A DNA stretch of 50,295 nt from a virus: IMG/VR virus record IMGVR_UViG_3300042673_002653, positions 1 to 50,295 of that record; one strand, written 5' to 3'. The position numbers were made by a program, and so were the translations under genes. Positions 39,097-45,683 of this stretch are shown in pieces. How positions within the stretch are numbered: position 1 is the first letter of the stretch; each line of letters opens with the position of its first letter. The notes beneath the pieces were generated by a model, which searched no databases, was not told where the DNA came from, and saw only the letters and a list, made by a program, of their open reading frames with translations.

Positions 39097-39866
39097 TGTC
39101 GGGCCTGTCTCTGGGGCTGGGTCTGGGCTTTGCCTCCCGAACCAAGGGAGTGGGGTGGTCGCCCCTGTCGCTGGGCGCATCCCTGCTGGACATGTGGGAT
39201 GCCGAGCGGTCGGGCGATCTTGTCCTTGCAGGATCCAGCGTCACCTCATGGGCCTCGGCGAAGAACGCCTATTCGGCGGTCCAGGCGTCGTCCAATGCGC
39301 GGCCCACCTATGGAGCGTCGAGTTTCAACGGGCGGCCGGGGCTCGGCTTCGACGGGGTGGATGATGAGTTGACCTTCGCTGGGGTCGGCGTGTTTTCGGT
39401 CGGGGCGACGGCGGGCGAGATCTGGGTCCTGGCCGATCAGACCGCACCGGCGTCTGACGGCCTCAGCCGGATCGGCTTCAGCTACGGAACGAACAGCGTC
39501 AGCACCCAGCGCTCCGTTCGCCGCGTCGTGGCGTCTGGAGCCAATCGGTTTCAGGCCTCAATCGGCGATGGATCGACGGCCCGTCCGGTGGGCGGATCGA
39601 CGGTGGAGGCCGGCGGCCGCCACGTCGTGCGGCTCTCGGTCGGTCCGACTGTGAGTTCCCAGGAGGTCGATGGGGTCTCGGAGGGCTCCACGTCCGTCGT
39701 GCCCGCCACGGGCAATGTCCGCGTCCGGATCGGCGCGGGCGCCAACACCATCGTCACGAACTATTTCCAGGGCGTCGTGTCGCTCATCGCTTTGACCACG
39801 CCCCTGACCAACGAAGAGGCCGCGCAGATGCTGGCCTATCTCAAAGCCCGAGGAGGTATCGCATGA
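39096..39866 (+). CDS. LamG/concanavalin-like protein, putative receptor-binding
   Basis: 256 residues. ASLLDMWDAERSGDLVLAGSSVTSWA and NARPTYGASSFNGRPGLGFDGVDDELTF are typical of the LamG-like jelly-roll proteins in phages, with the closing TNEEAAQMLAYLKARGG. They probably bind sugars on the cell surface. It lies between membrane and lysis genes, so may be a second adhesin, or an exchangeable host-range gene. Start ATG 39096 overlaps the preceding stop. Confidence 0.78.
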   Translation: MSGLSLGLGLGFASRTKGVGWSPLSLGASLLDMWDAERSGDLVLAGSSVTSWASAKNAYSAVQASSNARPTYGASSFNGRPGLGFDGVDDELTFAGVGVFSVGATAGEIWVLADQTAPASDGLSRIGFSYGTNSVSTQRSVRRVVASGANRFQASIGDGSTARPVGGSTVEAGGRHVVRLSVGPTVSSQEVDGVSEGSTSVVPATGNVRVRIGAGANTIVTNYFQGVVSLIALTTPLTNEEAAQMLAYLKARGGIA

Positions 39867-40213
39867 CCACGCTCGCCGTCGCCCTGATCGTCACGGACGC
39901 CCAAAAGGCCGCCGTCGAGGCCGCCATCGCGGTCCTGACGCCCGACTACACCATCGGCTTCGCGCGCCCTTGCTGCGCGCTCTCTGAGCCCGACCCGACC
40001 TGGGAAACCCCGCCGACCTACTGGTACGCCAACGCCAGCGCCGTCGATGCGAATGTCGCCGCCGCCTGGCAGGAGGCCGTTGCCCAGGCCGGGCCGCTCG
40101 ATCCGCTGTCAGGGCTTATCCTGTTCACCGCCCAGAACGCCGAAAACGCTTCGGGCTGGGCTGTGACCAACCTGGCCAGCCAAGGCCTCCGGTTCGTGCC
40201 GGACGAGGAATAG
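39863..40213 (+). CDS. hypothetical protein (116 aa), partner of LamG-like protein
   Basis: 116 residues. TTLAVALIVTDAQKAAVEAA and a central CC pair (GFARPCCALSEPDP). It overlaps the LamG-like gene (ATGA), which suggests the two are made in equal amounts and may work together, for example as chaperone. No family recognised. Confidence 0.62.
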   Translation: MTTLAVALIVTDAQKAAVEAAIAVLTPDYTIGFARPCCALSEPDPTWETPPTYWYANASAVDANVAAAWQEAVAQAGPLDPLSGLILFTAQNAENASGWAVTNLASQGLRFVPDEE

Positions 40214-40250
40214 GCCACACGCCCGTCGATGCACCATCAAGGATCGAACC

Positions 40251-40466
40251 ATGACCGAAGAACAGATCAAACACATGACCGACCGCTTCCTCTCTTGGAA
40301 GCTGCCGAAAGGCTTTGCGCCGGATGGCGGCGTCAGCTTCGACCGGCTGCGGAATGTCGGCACGCCCTACGAAGCCGTCAATGAACCGTACGGAACGAAC
40401 CTTTTGGACGCCGGTCAGGCGGAGGCCATGGTGCGGCACATGCTCGAAGGCCTTCCCGAGGCCTGA
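40251..40466 (+). CDS. conserved small phage protein (71 aa)
   Basis: 71 residues: MTEEQIKHMTDRFLSWKLPK, DGGVSFDRLRNVGTPYEA, and a C-terminal EAMVRHMLEGLPEA. I recall this as a recurring short protein of alphaproteobacterial phages, function unknown. It ends the fibre-region transcript and converges on the small ribbon-helix-helix gene. Confidence 0.68.
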   Translation: MTEEQIKHMTDRFLSWKLPKGFAPDGGVSFDRLRNVGTPYEAVNEPYGTNLLDAGQAEAMVRHMLEGLPEA

Positions 40467-40499
40467 CCCCCACTCCCGTCCATCGAAGGATTGGGCCGT

Positions 40500-40688
40500 T
40501 TATTCCGGCTTCGGCCGGGCCTTGGCGGCGATAGCTTGGGCCGTTTCGACCTGGTCGAGCATCTGATCCACGGCCTTTCTGACGAACTCGGCGCGACCCT
40601 TGGGTCCGACCAGGGCGTCCAGCCGGGCCAGCGCAGACCGCTCCAGCCCGACGTGGAAGCGGTGATGGTCGAGACGGTTGCGGCCCAT
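40500..40688 (-). CDS. ribbon-helix-helix (CopG-like) small regulator
   Basis: 62 residues. MGRNRLDHHRFHVGLERSAL and DALVGPKGRAEFVRKAVDQML match the strand-helix-helix pattern of CopG/Arc-type DNA-binding proteins. Start ATG 40688, with GGGGGA upstream; a longer form would have an improbable N-terminus. It lies on the minus strand and divergent from the gene at 40786, so it could repress from the 97-nt space between them. It may be an orphan antitoxin-like regulator. Confidence 0.68.
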   Translation of the reverse strand: MGRNRLDHHRFHVGLERSALARLDALVGPKGRAEFVRKAVDQMLDQVETAQAIAAKARPKPE

Positions 40689-40785
40689 GCGATCCCCCGG
40701 CGTGGACCGACAGAGTAGCGGGCAGGGGTAAATAGACGGCGCCGCGTTCTCGGCGTATAGATTGGGCCGGAAACGAGGTGTCGGA

Positions 40786-41106
40786 ATGTTCGAGATGGAC
40801 AAGGCTGATGGCGTCAGAACGGCCGCGCCGGGCTGGCTGAAGCGTAGTCTTGACGCCGCACCGGCGACGCGCCCGACCGCGGAAGCGGCGACCAGCACCG
40901 ACCGCTTGCACGCCGTCATCCAGAAGTTGCGAGACCATGTCGCGGCCATCCAAGCGGCGAAGGCGCGGGTAGACGCTGGCCGGTCGGCTCCCGAGAACAA
41001 CCCCATCCTTCAGTGCGTCAACGACCTGCCGGGCATCGTGCGCGAACTCGACATGGCGGAACTGGAAATCGAAGCCGATTTCGAAGCGCTAGGAGACGCC
41101 GCCTAA
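40786..41106 (+). CDS. hypothetical protein (106 aa)
   Basis: 106 residues, helical: LHAVIQKLRDHVAAIQAAKA and NDLPGIVRELDMAELEIEAD. ATG 40786 with GAGG about 9 nt upstream. Divergent from the ribbon-helix-helix gene, with which it may form a regulated pair. Coding potential is supported by codon use; function is unknown. A short convergent membrane gene follows. Confidence 0.6.
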   Translation: MFEMDKADGVRTAAPGWLKRSLDAAPATRPTAEAATSTDRLHAVIQKLRDHVAAIQAAKARVDAGRSAPENNPILQCVNDLPGIVRELDMAELEIEADFEALGDAA

Positions 41107-41140
41107 ACGGCCCAATCCTCCATCCGATGATCTGAGGGGG

Positions 41141-41245
41141 TCAGCGGCTAATCCACGGCCAGATCGTCAATCCGGCCGAGACGACCGTGGCCGCGATCAG
41201 CAGGGCGATCCAGACCCACTCCTCCCGGTCGCGGCGTGGCGTCAT
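41141..41245 (-). CDS. 34-residue membrane peptide
   Basis: MTPRRDREEWVWIALLIAAT begins the 34-residue product: a charged start and one helix of about 22 hydrophobic residues (WVWIALLIAATVVSAGLTIW). ATG 41245 overlaps the stop of the membrane/coiled-coil gene at 41242 (ATGA), strongly suggesting it is real and coupled to it. Its small size fits a membrane partner peptide. Function unknown. Confidence 0.6.
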   Translation of the reverse strand: MTPRRDREEWVWIALLIAATVVSAGLTIWPWISR

Positions 41246-41964
41246 CCCTCAAGTGGCGGTTTGGGGCCGACGAAAAGTTCGAAGTGGAAGGGCGAGAGCG
41301 CCTCGTTCCAAACTGGCGCGACCGGCAAGGTCCACTGCTCAGCGGCTGCAAGGGCCGTGATCAGGGCTTCTGCTCGCCGCCCATCAGCTGCGGGGTTCCT
41401 GGATATCGTCAAGCCTACCGGCAGCCCAGCGGAGTACATCCCGCCCTGAAAGTCAGCAAGGCAGCCCGCTTCAGAAAGGGCCGCCATAAGATCATGAGCG
41501 AATAGAGTGGCCTCAGCATCGTGAGATTGGGCGAAGACGGTCAGTTCGATGCCCCGACCTCGGGCAAGGCCGTCGAACAGCCTTTGCCGCTGATCCGCCG
41601 ATAGCCGTCTTGCAGCGAGTTTTCCTTCCATTTCGAGCCTCGCGGATCGCTCGCGTTCGAGCGTCTGAGCAAGGGCGAGGTTCTGCGCTTCGATGGCGGC
41701 GGCGCGTTCTGTTGCTTGAGCGGCCTGTTCCTGTGCCCGCGCGCCTTCTGCTTTCGCCTCAGCCGTTAGCCTCTCATTCGTTTGAGATCGGATGTCAGCG
41801 TGATGTTCGCGGATCGATCCCATCCAAACCGTCCCGCAGGTGCCGACAACGGCGAGAACCGCCCCGCTAATCAGGGCGATGTTTGAGATCATGAACCAGA
41901 GGTTCGCGGTCCCTAAGCCTATCTCGCCCATCGCTCGGTCCCCTAAGCCCCGCAGCCACCGCAT
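41242..41964 (-). CDS. membrane-anchored coiled-coil protein of unknown function
   Basis: 240 residues. One or two helices at 22-50 (WFMISNIALISGAVLAVVGT), a coiled coil at 55-120 (LTAEAKAEGARAQEQAAQAT, ALAQTLERERSARLEMEGKL), then a C-terminal alpha-beta domain (IELTVFAQSHDAEATLFAHD) ending FELFVGPKPPLEG. The last domain occurs in many alphaproteobacterial membrane proteins without known function. AGGGA lies before ATG 41964. It is on the minus strand inside the lysis region, with a downstream 34-aa membrane peptide. A lysogen-expressed exclusion module is one possibility. Confidence 0.72.
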   Translation of the reverse strand: MRWLRGLGDRAMGEIGLGTANLWFMISNIALISGAVLAVVGTCGTVWMGSIREHHADIRSQTNERLTAEAKAEGARAQEQAAQATERAAAIEAQNLALAQTLERERSARLEMEGKLAARRLSADQRQRLFDGLARGRGIELTVFAQSHDAEATLFAHDLMAALSEAGCLADFQGGMYSAGLPVGLTISRNPAADGRRAEALITALAAAEQWTLPVAPVWNEALSPFHFELFVGPKPPLEG

Positions 41965-42040
41965 CGGATCGCGTCCCTGTTTTGATGACGATGCCTGAAG
42001 CGCACGCCGTGCGCATCCCCCTGAAAATCGGAGAGAGACC

Positions 42041-42727
42041 ATGAGCCGTAAGGCCCTATTCGACTTCGCGCGCCTGCTCGCTCCGGGTCAGACTTTCACG
42101 ACCGCCCAGATCGCGGCCGGTGACGCCTTTGCCGATGCCCTGGGGCTCCCGAGGGCCGAGGACGCTGCGTTCGATGGACGGATCACCGAGCGGATCGCGC
42201 TGGAGCTCTTGGCTCACGAGGCCATCGTCCTGGAAGCGTACAAGGACAGCGTCGGGGTCTGGACCTGGGGCGTCGGCGTGACATCGGCGTCGGGCCATCT
42301 GGTCGAGCGCTACAAGGACTCTCCTCAGACCGTCCAGCGGTGTCTGGAAGTCTATATCTGGCTGCTCAGAGAGCGCTACGGCCCGGCCGTCCGCGCGGCC
42401 TTCGCTGGCCATCCGCTGACGGAAGCGCAGTTCGGAGCGGCGCTTTCCTTCCACTACAACACCGGCGCCATCGGCCGGGCGACCTGGGTCCAGTCCTTCA
42501 AGGCGGCACGCCTGGACGAGGCGAAGGCGAAGTTCATGGAGTGGCGCAAGCCCGCCGCGATCATCGAGCGCCGAACGAAGGAGCGAGACCTGTTCTTCGA
42601 CGGCAAGTGGTCGTCGGACGGTACGGCCATCATCTATCCGGTCAGGAAGCCCAGCTACGCCCCGAACTTTGGCCAGGGCCGTCGGGTCATGGTCCGTGCA
42701 GATTTGGCCAAGGCGCTGGCCGCATGA
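42041..42727 (+). CDS. endolysin, T4-type lysozyme (GH24)
   Basis: 228 residues. HEAIVLEAYKDSVGVWTWGVG has the T4 lysozyme triad with exact spacing: Glu, eight residues, Asp, five residues, Thr. FGAALSFHYNTGAIGRATWV and the RRTKERDLFFDGKW end match GH24 muramidases. It cuts the glycan strand of peptidoglycan at the end of the lytic cycle. No signal peptide is apparent, so the holin releases it. An N-terminal 55-residue extension precedes the catalytic domain. Confidence 0.92.
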   Translation: MSRKALFDFARLLAPGQTFTTAQIAAGDAFADALGLPRAEDAAFDGRITERIALELLAHEAIVLEAYKDSVGVWTWGVGVTSASGHLVERYKDSPQTVQRCLEVYIWLLRERYGPAVRAAFAGHPLTEAQFGAALSFHYNTGAIGRATWVQSFKAARLDEAKAKFMEWRKPAAIIERRTKERDLFFDGKWSSDGTAIIYPVRKPSYAPNFGQGRRVMVRADLAKALAA

Positions 42728-43044
42728 CCGCTCTCATCACCCTGTGGCGGCTGTTCCCGCCCCGCATCTGGGCCGCGCTGGGCGTGGTGGCCGTCATCAT
42801 CTCGCTGTGGGCCGCCCTCGCCTTCCAGACCTCCCGCGCCGACCGCGCTGTCGAAGACGCCCGAACCCAGCGCGCCACGACCGATGCGCTGGACCATGTC
42901 GCCACCGAAACCCCGAAGATCCGAAACGACCAAGAGGAGAAGCAACGTGAAGTCGACCAAATCCCCGGTGCTGACCAGCGCCTGCCTGACGGTTTTGGCG
43001 CTGAGCTTGAACGGGTGCGCCAGCGGGGGCGTCATCCCCGATAG
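42724..43044 (+). CDS. i-spanin (Rz-like)
   Basis: 106 residues. One N-terminal membrane helix (IWAALGVVAVIISLWAALAF) followed by a periplasmic helical part (ADRAVEDARTQRATTDALDH, NDQEEKQREVDQIPGADQR). ATG 42724 overlaps the lysozyme stop (ATGA). The end overlaps the start of a lipoprotein in another frame, the hallmark of Rz/Rz1. It spans the periplasm from the inner membrane and fuses inner and outer membrane with the o-spanin. Confidence 0.85.
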   Translation: MTALITLWRLFPPRIWAALGVVAVIISLWAALAFQTSRADRAVEDARTQRATTDALDHVATETPKIRNDQEEKQREVDQIPGADQRLPDGFGAELERVRQRGRHPR

Positions 43045-43225
43045 CCTGCGCGCGCCATGCGAAAGCACGGTGAACGTCTCGGGCGCCCAGACGGTCGGCG
43101 ACCTCGGCAAGGCGATCATCCAGGGCGACGCCGACCTGAGGGTTTGCGACGTTCGGCGAGAGGCCGTCGTGGCCATTGCGGACGGGCGGCGGGCGTCGTG
43201 GTTCAGTCGGCTCTGGCCGGGCTAG
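42947..43225 (+). CDS. o-spanin lipoprotein (Rz1-like)
   Basis: 92 residues from GTG 42947 with AGGAG upstream. The signal sequence KSTKSPVLTSACLTVLALSL ends at lipobox LNGC. The mature part has two further cysteines (APCESTVNVSG, LRVCDVRREAV). It starts inside the Rz-like gene in the +2 frame, overlapping by 98 nt. It would sit in the outer membrane and bind the i-spanin. Mature length of about 67 residues is normal for this role. Confidence 0.82.
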   Translation: MKSTKSPVLTSACLTVLALSLNGCASGGVIPDSLRAPCESTVNVSGAQTVGDLGKAIIQGDADLRVCDVRREAVVAIADGRRASWFSRLWPG

Positions 43226-43279
43226 GGCTGGACCTGCAGATTCCACATATCCAGCGTCGAGCCTTCAGGTTCCGCTATC

Positions 43280-43311
43280 GAAGCCCGCTCCGGTTCGCCG
43301 GGGCGGGCTTC
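43280..43311. terminator. Strong terminator-like hairpin after lysis cassette
   Basis: GAAGCCCGCTCCGG (43280-43293) pairs with CCGGGGCGGGCTTC (43298-43311), 14 pairs with one G-U, closing a TTCG tetraloop. It lies 55 nt after the spanin stop and 8 nt before the end of the convergent gene, so it can end both transcripts. Confidence 0.85.
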
Positions 43312-43318
43312 TGTCTGT

Positions 43319-43645
43319 TCAAGCCCCTTTTTTCAGGGCGTAGCGTCGGGCCGCATTGCCGTCCGCGAACATCCAGCGATGCCGCATCCGCTGGCGGACG
43401 CGGGCGCCTTCCGGCGTCTCCAGGGGGCGCATCGCCATCCCCTCCTGAACATAGAAGCCGAGCCAGTAGCCGCACCCGTCAACGGCGCATGGCGGGTGGC
43501 GGTCGGTCAGGTCGAAGTCGAGCCCCTTGGCCTCGGCGATCCTGTGAAGGCTGGCGTCCTTGATGAACCCGCATTCCTGACAGACCACGATTAACCGTGC
43601 CCCCCGGTCGATCAGAGCGCCAACGGTATCGAGCGGCTTCGGCAC
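43319..43645 (-). CDS. hypothetical protein with Cys pairs (108 aa)
   Basis: 108 residues from GTG 43645 (GAGG upstream). CQECGFIKD and PPCAVDGCGYWLG give four cysteines that may bind one zinc. The remainder is basic (EGARVRQRMRHRWM). It follows the integrase and a short gene in the same leftward direction. It might be a DNA-binding partner of integration or excision; no family recognised. Confidence 0.62.
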   Translation of the reverse strand: MPKPLDTVGALIDRGARLIVVCQECGFIKDASLHRIAEAKGLDFDLTDRHPPCAVDGCGYWLGFYVQEGMAMRPLETPEGARVRQRMRHRWMFADGNAARRYALKKGA

Positions 43646-43647
43646 GG

Positions 43648-43917
43648 TCAGGCCTCGGCGTAGTCCAGGGCGGACAGGTCCGGCAGCGGGCCGCCTCTGA
43701 GGCCCAGTGGCGGAATGCCCAAGGCCTTGGCCACCTGACGGGCGTGCATGTGGTCGATGATGCCGGGCTCGATGGCGTCCAGCTGACGGATCAGCTCGCG
43801 CCGTCCGGCATACCCGTCAGCGCCGGGTTCGAGGCTGGCCGCCATCGCCATGAGCCAAGCCTTGCGGTCTTCGAAGGCAGGGCCTTCGCGGTTGTCGTTC
43901 GCTTCCATGTCCATCAT
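43648..43917 (-). CDS. hypothetical protein downstream of integrase (89 aa)
   Basis: 89 residues: NDNREGPAFEDRKAWLMAMA and RRELIRQLDAIEPGIIDHMH. The start overlaps the integrase stop codon (ATGATG at 43912-43917). Co-transcription with integrase suggests a role in recombination, such as an excisionase, though no helix-turn-helix is obvious. Function unknown. Confidence 0.62.
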   Translation of the reverse strand: MMDMEANDNREGPAFEDRKAWLMAMAASLEPGADGYAGRRELIRQLDAIEPGIIDHMHARQVAKALGIPPLGLRGGPLPDLSALDYAEA

Positions 43918-45110
43918 CCATTTTCCCGAGCGTTGAAGGGCACGACCTGGCCAGCGCGTCCCATGCAGAAGTCCGCCCACGCCGTCATCAGGAGGCGGCG
44001 CTTCTCGAACGACCGGCTGCGGCGGTAGGCCTGCTCGGTCGCATCGCCGACGCGGTGCGCAAGGGCTTCCTCGATGGTCTCGCGAGCGAAGTTCGTGCAG
44101 TCGCCGGCCCAATCGCGGAAGGTCGAGCGGAAGCCGTGAACGGTCGCGTCGGAGATGCCTGCAAGGCGAATGACCTTCGTTACCGATACGTCGCTCAGCA
44201 CGGCGCCAGTCGGGCCCGGAAAGATCAGGCCGGTTCGAAGATCGCGCGGGGTCTGGTTGAGGATGTCCTCCATGTCCGGCGTGAGCGGGACGCGGTGCTC
44301 CTCCTTCGCCTTCATCCTCTGCGCTGGGATGACCCAGACGGTTCCGTTGATCTCCGACCATGCGGCCCCCCTGCCCTCGCCGGATCGCCCAGCCGCCAAG
44401 ATCGTGAACAGCAGCGCCTTGGCGGATGCGCTGGACTTGGTCTTCAATAGAGACACGAAGGCCGGAAGATCCTTGTACGGCATCGCCGCGAAGTGGCCCT
44501 TGGTCTGCTTCTCCCGTGAGAGCAGTTCGGAGAGATGATCGTCCCAGCGCGCGGGGTTTTCGCCTGACCGATGGCCCTGAACCTTCGCCGCGCTCAGCAC
44601 CCGCTCTATCCGACCCCGCAGTCGTTGCGCTGTCTCGCGCTTGGTCGACCAGATCGGCCTGAGCGCTTCGAGGACCATTTCCGTGTCGACCGCAGACACG
44701 TCAGCCTTCCATATCTTCGCCGCGTGCTGGGTGAGCGAGGCCTCCCACTGAGGGCGCTGCTTCGGCGACTTCCAGCCCTTCTCCAGCTCATCCAGCAAGC
44801 CACTGGCGACCTTCTCGAAGGTCGTTGACGTGACGGGCCTGCGGACTTCCCGACGGGCCGCTATGGGGTCGATGCCGTCCGCCACCATGGACCGCGCCTC
44901 GCCTGCTGCCCTTCGCGCGTCGGCAAGGGGCCGGCTGATGCTGCCCAGCCCCATCTCTCGACGGCGGCCATGCAGGAAGAAAATCAGCACCCAGCTCCGG
45001 CCCCCAGCCTGATCAACGCGCAGATACAGCCCGTCCCCGTCGGCGTGCATGCCGGGGGTGGTGATGGCCTGGGCCTTCAGGTGCGTGAGACGTTTGGTGA
45101 TCTTGGGCAT
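43914..45110 (-). CDS. int: tyrosine integrase, P4 type
   Basis: 398 residues. DUF4102-like N-terminal arm-binding part (LKAQAITTPGMHADGDGLYLRV, MGLGSISRPLADARRAAGEA), core-binding part at 100-190, and the catalytic domain with AAGRSGEGRGAAWSEI (Arg), HGFRSTFRDW (His-x-x-Arg), LAHRVGDATEQAYRRS (His and nucleophile Tyr). It inserts and excises the prophage, usually at tRNA 3' ends. It is next to the repeats at 45157-45659, probably its attachment region. Confidence 0.93.
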   Translation of the reverse strand: MPKITKRLTHLKAQAITTPGMHADGDGLYLRVDQAGGRSWVLIFFLHGRRREMGLGSISRPLADARRAAGEARSMVADGIDPIAARREVRRPVTSTTFEKVASGLLDELEKGWKSPKQRPQWEASLTQHAAKIWKADVSAVDTEMVLEALRPIWSTKRETAQRLRGRIERVLSAAKVQGHRSGENPARWDDHLSELLSREKQTKGHFAAMPYKDLPAFVSLLKTKSSASAKALLFTILAAGRSGEGRGAAWSEINGTVWVIPAQRMKAKEEHRVPLTPDMEDILNQTPRDLRTGLIFPGPTGAVLSDVSVTKVIRLAGISDATVHGFRSTFRDWAGDCTNFARETIEEALAHRVGDATEQAYRRSRSFEKRRLLMTAWADFCMGRAGQVVPFNARENG

Positions 45111-45156
45111 GACGTGAACAGATGCAGAACATACACCTACGTCATCGGCGGTCGCC

Positions 45157-45176
45157 TCCCTAAGTCATTCCCTAAG
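45157..45176 (-). repeat. int-proximal 12-bp-period repeats (arm-site candidates)
   Basis: TCCCTAAG occurs at 45157-45164 and 45169-45176, exactly 12 bp apart, 47-66 bp before the integrase start. On the minus strand they read CTTAGGG(A/G)(A/G)-type, the same consensus (CTNAGGGAA) as the plus-strand cluster at 45626. Tyrosine integrases of the P4 class bind such short direct repeats with their N-terminal domain. Confidence 0.55.
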
Positions 45177-45194
45177 GACGCGATGCGGCTGGCG

Positions 45195-45283
45195 GCGAAG
45201 GCCAGCGAAGTTCAGCGCAGACAAGCCCCGCCACACAAGGCTTTGGCCGGGTTTCCTGTGGATGCCCGCGAAGGCCAGCGAAG
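45195..45283. repeat. 16-bp direct repeat, two copies
   Basis: GCGAAGGCCAGCGAAG is present at 45195-45210 and 45268-45283, perfectly conserved, 73 bp apart. It lies between integrase and the candidate core site. It could bind an accessory factor, or be a leftover of a duplication. Confidence 0.5.
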
Positions 45284-45296
45284 GCGTGTTTGGCGG

Positions 45297-45311
45297 TCTC
45301 CGTCTCCGCCA
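45297..45311 (+). other. Candidate attachment core resembling tRNA-Ser 3' end
   Basis: TCTCCGTCTCCGCCA: the last 11 bases (CGTCTCC, G, CCA) look like the acceptor strand, discriminator and CCA of a tRNA-Ser. No tRNA body lies upstream, as expected for a right attachment site left after insertion into the 3' end of a tRNA gene. The complete tRNA would be left of the window. Short match, so tentative. Confidence 0.35.
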
Positions 45312-45625
45312 CCGCCTTTGCAGGTACGGCTCCTGCTCCCAAATCGCTGATTATTATCGCGACTTTCCCGCGTCTTCGCGACTCCAACCGTCCTAAACGA
45401 GCGCCTAAGTCCCGCTGAACTCGCCCGTTTCGGGCGCATTCTGATCGCCTGTCTCCAAGGCCACCGGGAACAGTACGGTTTGCCTGTTTTCCCTGATATC
45501 GCCGCAAATCCCGTGCGCGATTCTTTCGGCTCTCAGCCGCCGGCCAAGCTCAGCCCGTGTTTCAGATGGCAAACCAGCCACTTAGGCCGCCGCGACTCCT
45601 ACGGCTCTTCGGCAGATCGTGTTTT

Positions 45626-45659
45626 GCTCAGGGAACTGCTGAGGGAATAGCTCAGGGAA
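45626..45659 (+). repeat. int-distal 12-bp-period repeats (arm-site candidates)
   Basis: GCTCAGGGAA (45626-45635), GCTGAGGGAA (45638-45647) and GCTCAGGGAA (45650-45659) repeat with an exact 12-bp period, in the orientation opposite to the cluster at 45157. They end 24 bp before the stop of the serine recombinase gene. Apart from these repeats, 45312-45625 shows no gene. Confidence 0.55.
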
Positions 45660-45683
45660 TTGCCATCGCCAGAACAGGGATGA

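Noticed and set aside
41242-42042. Longer start of the membrane coiled-coil protein at 42042
   Set aside because: It would overlap the endolysin start region; ATG 41964 has a good ribosome site and begins just before the membrane segment.
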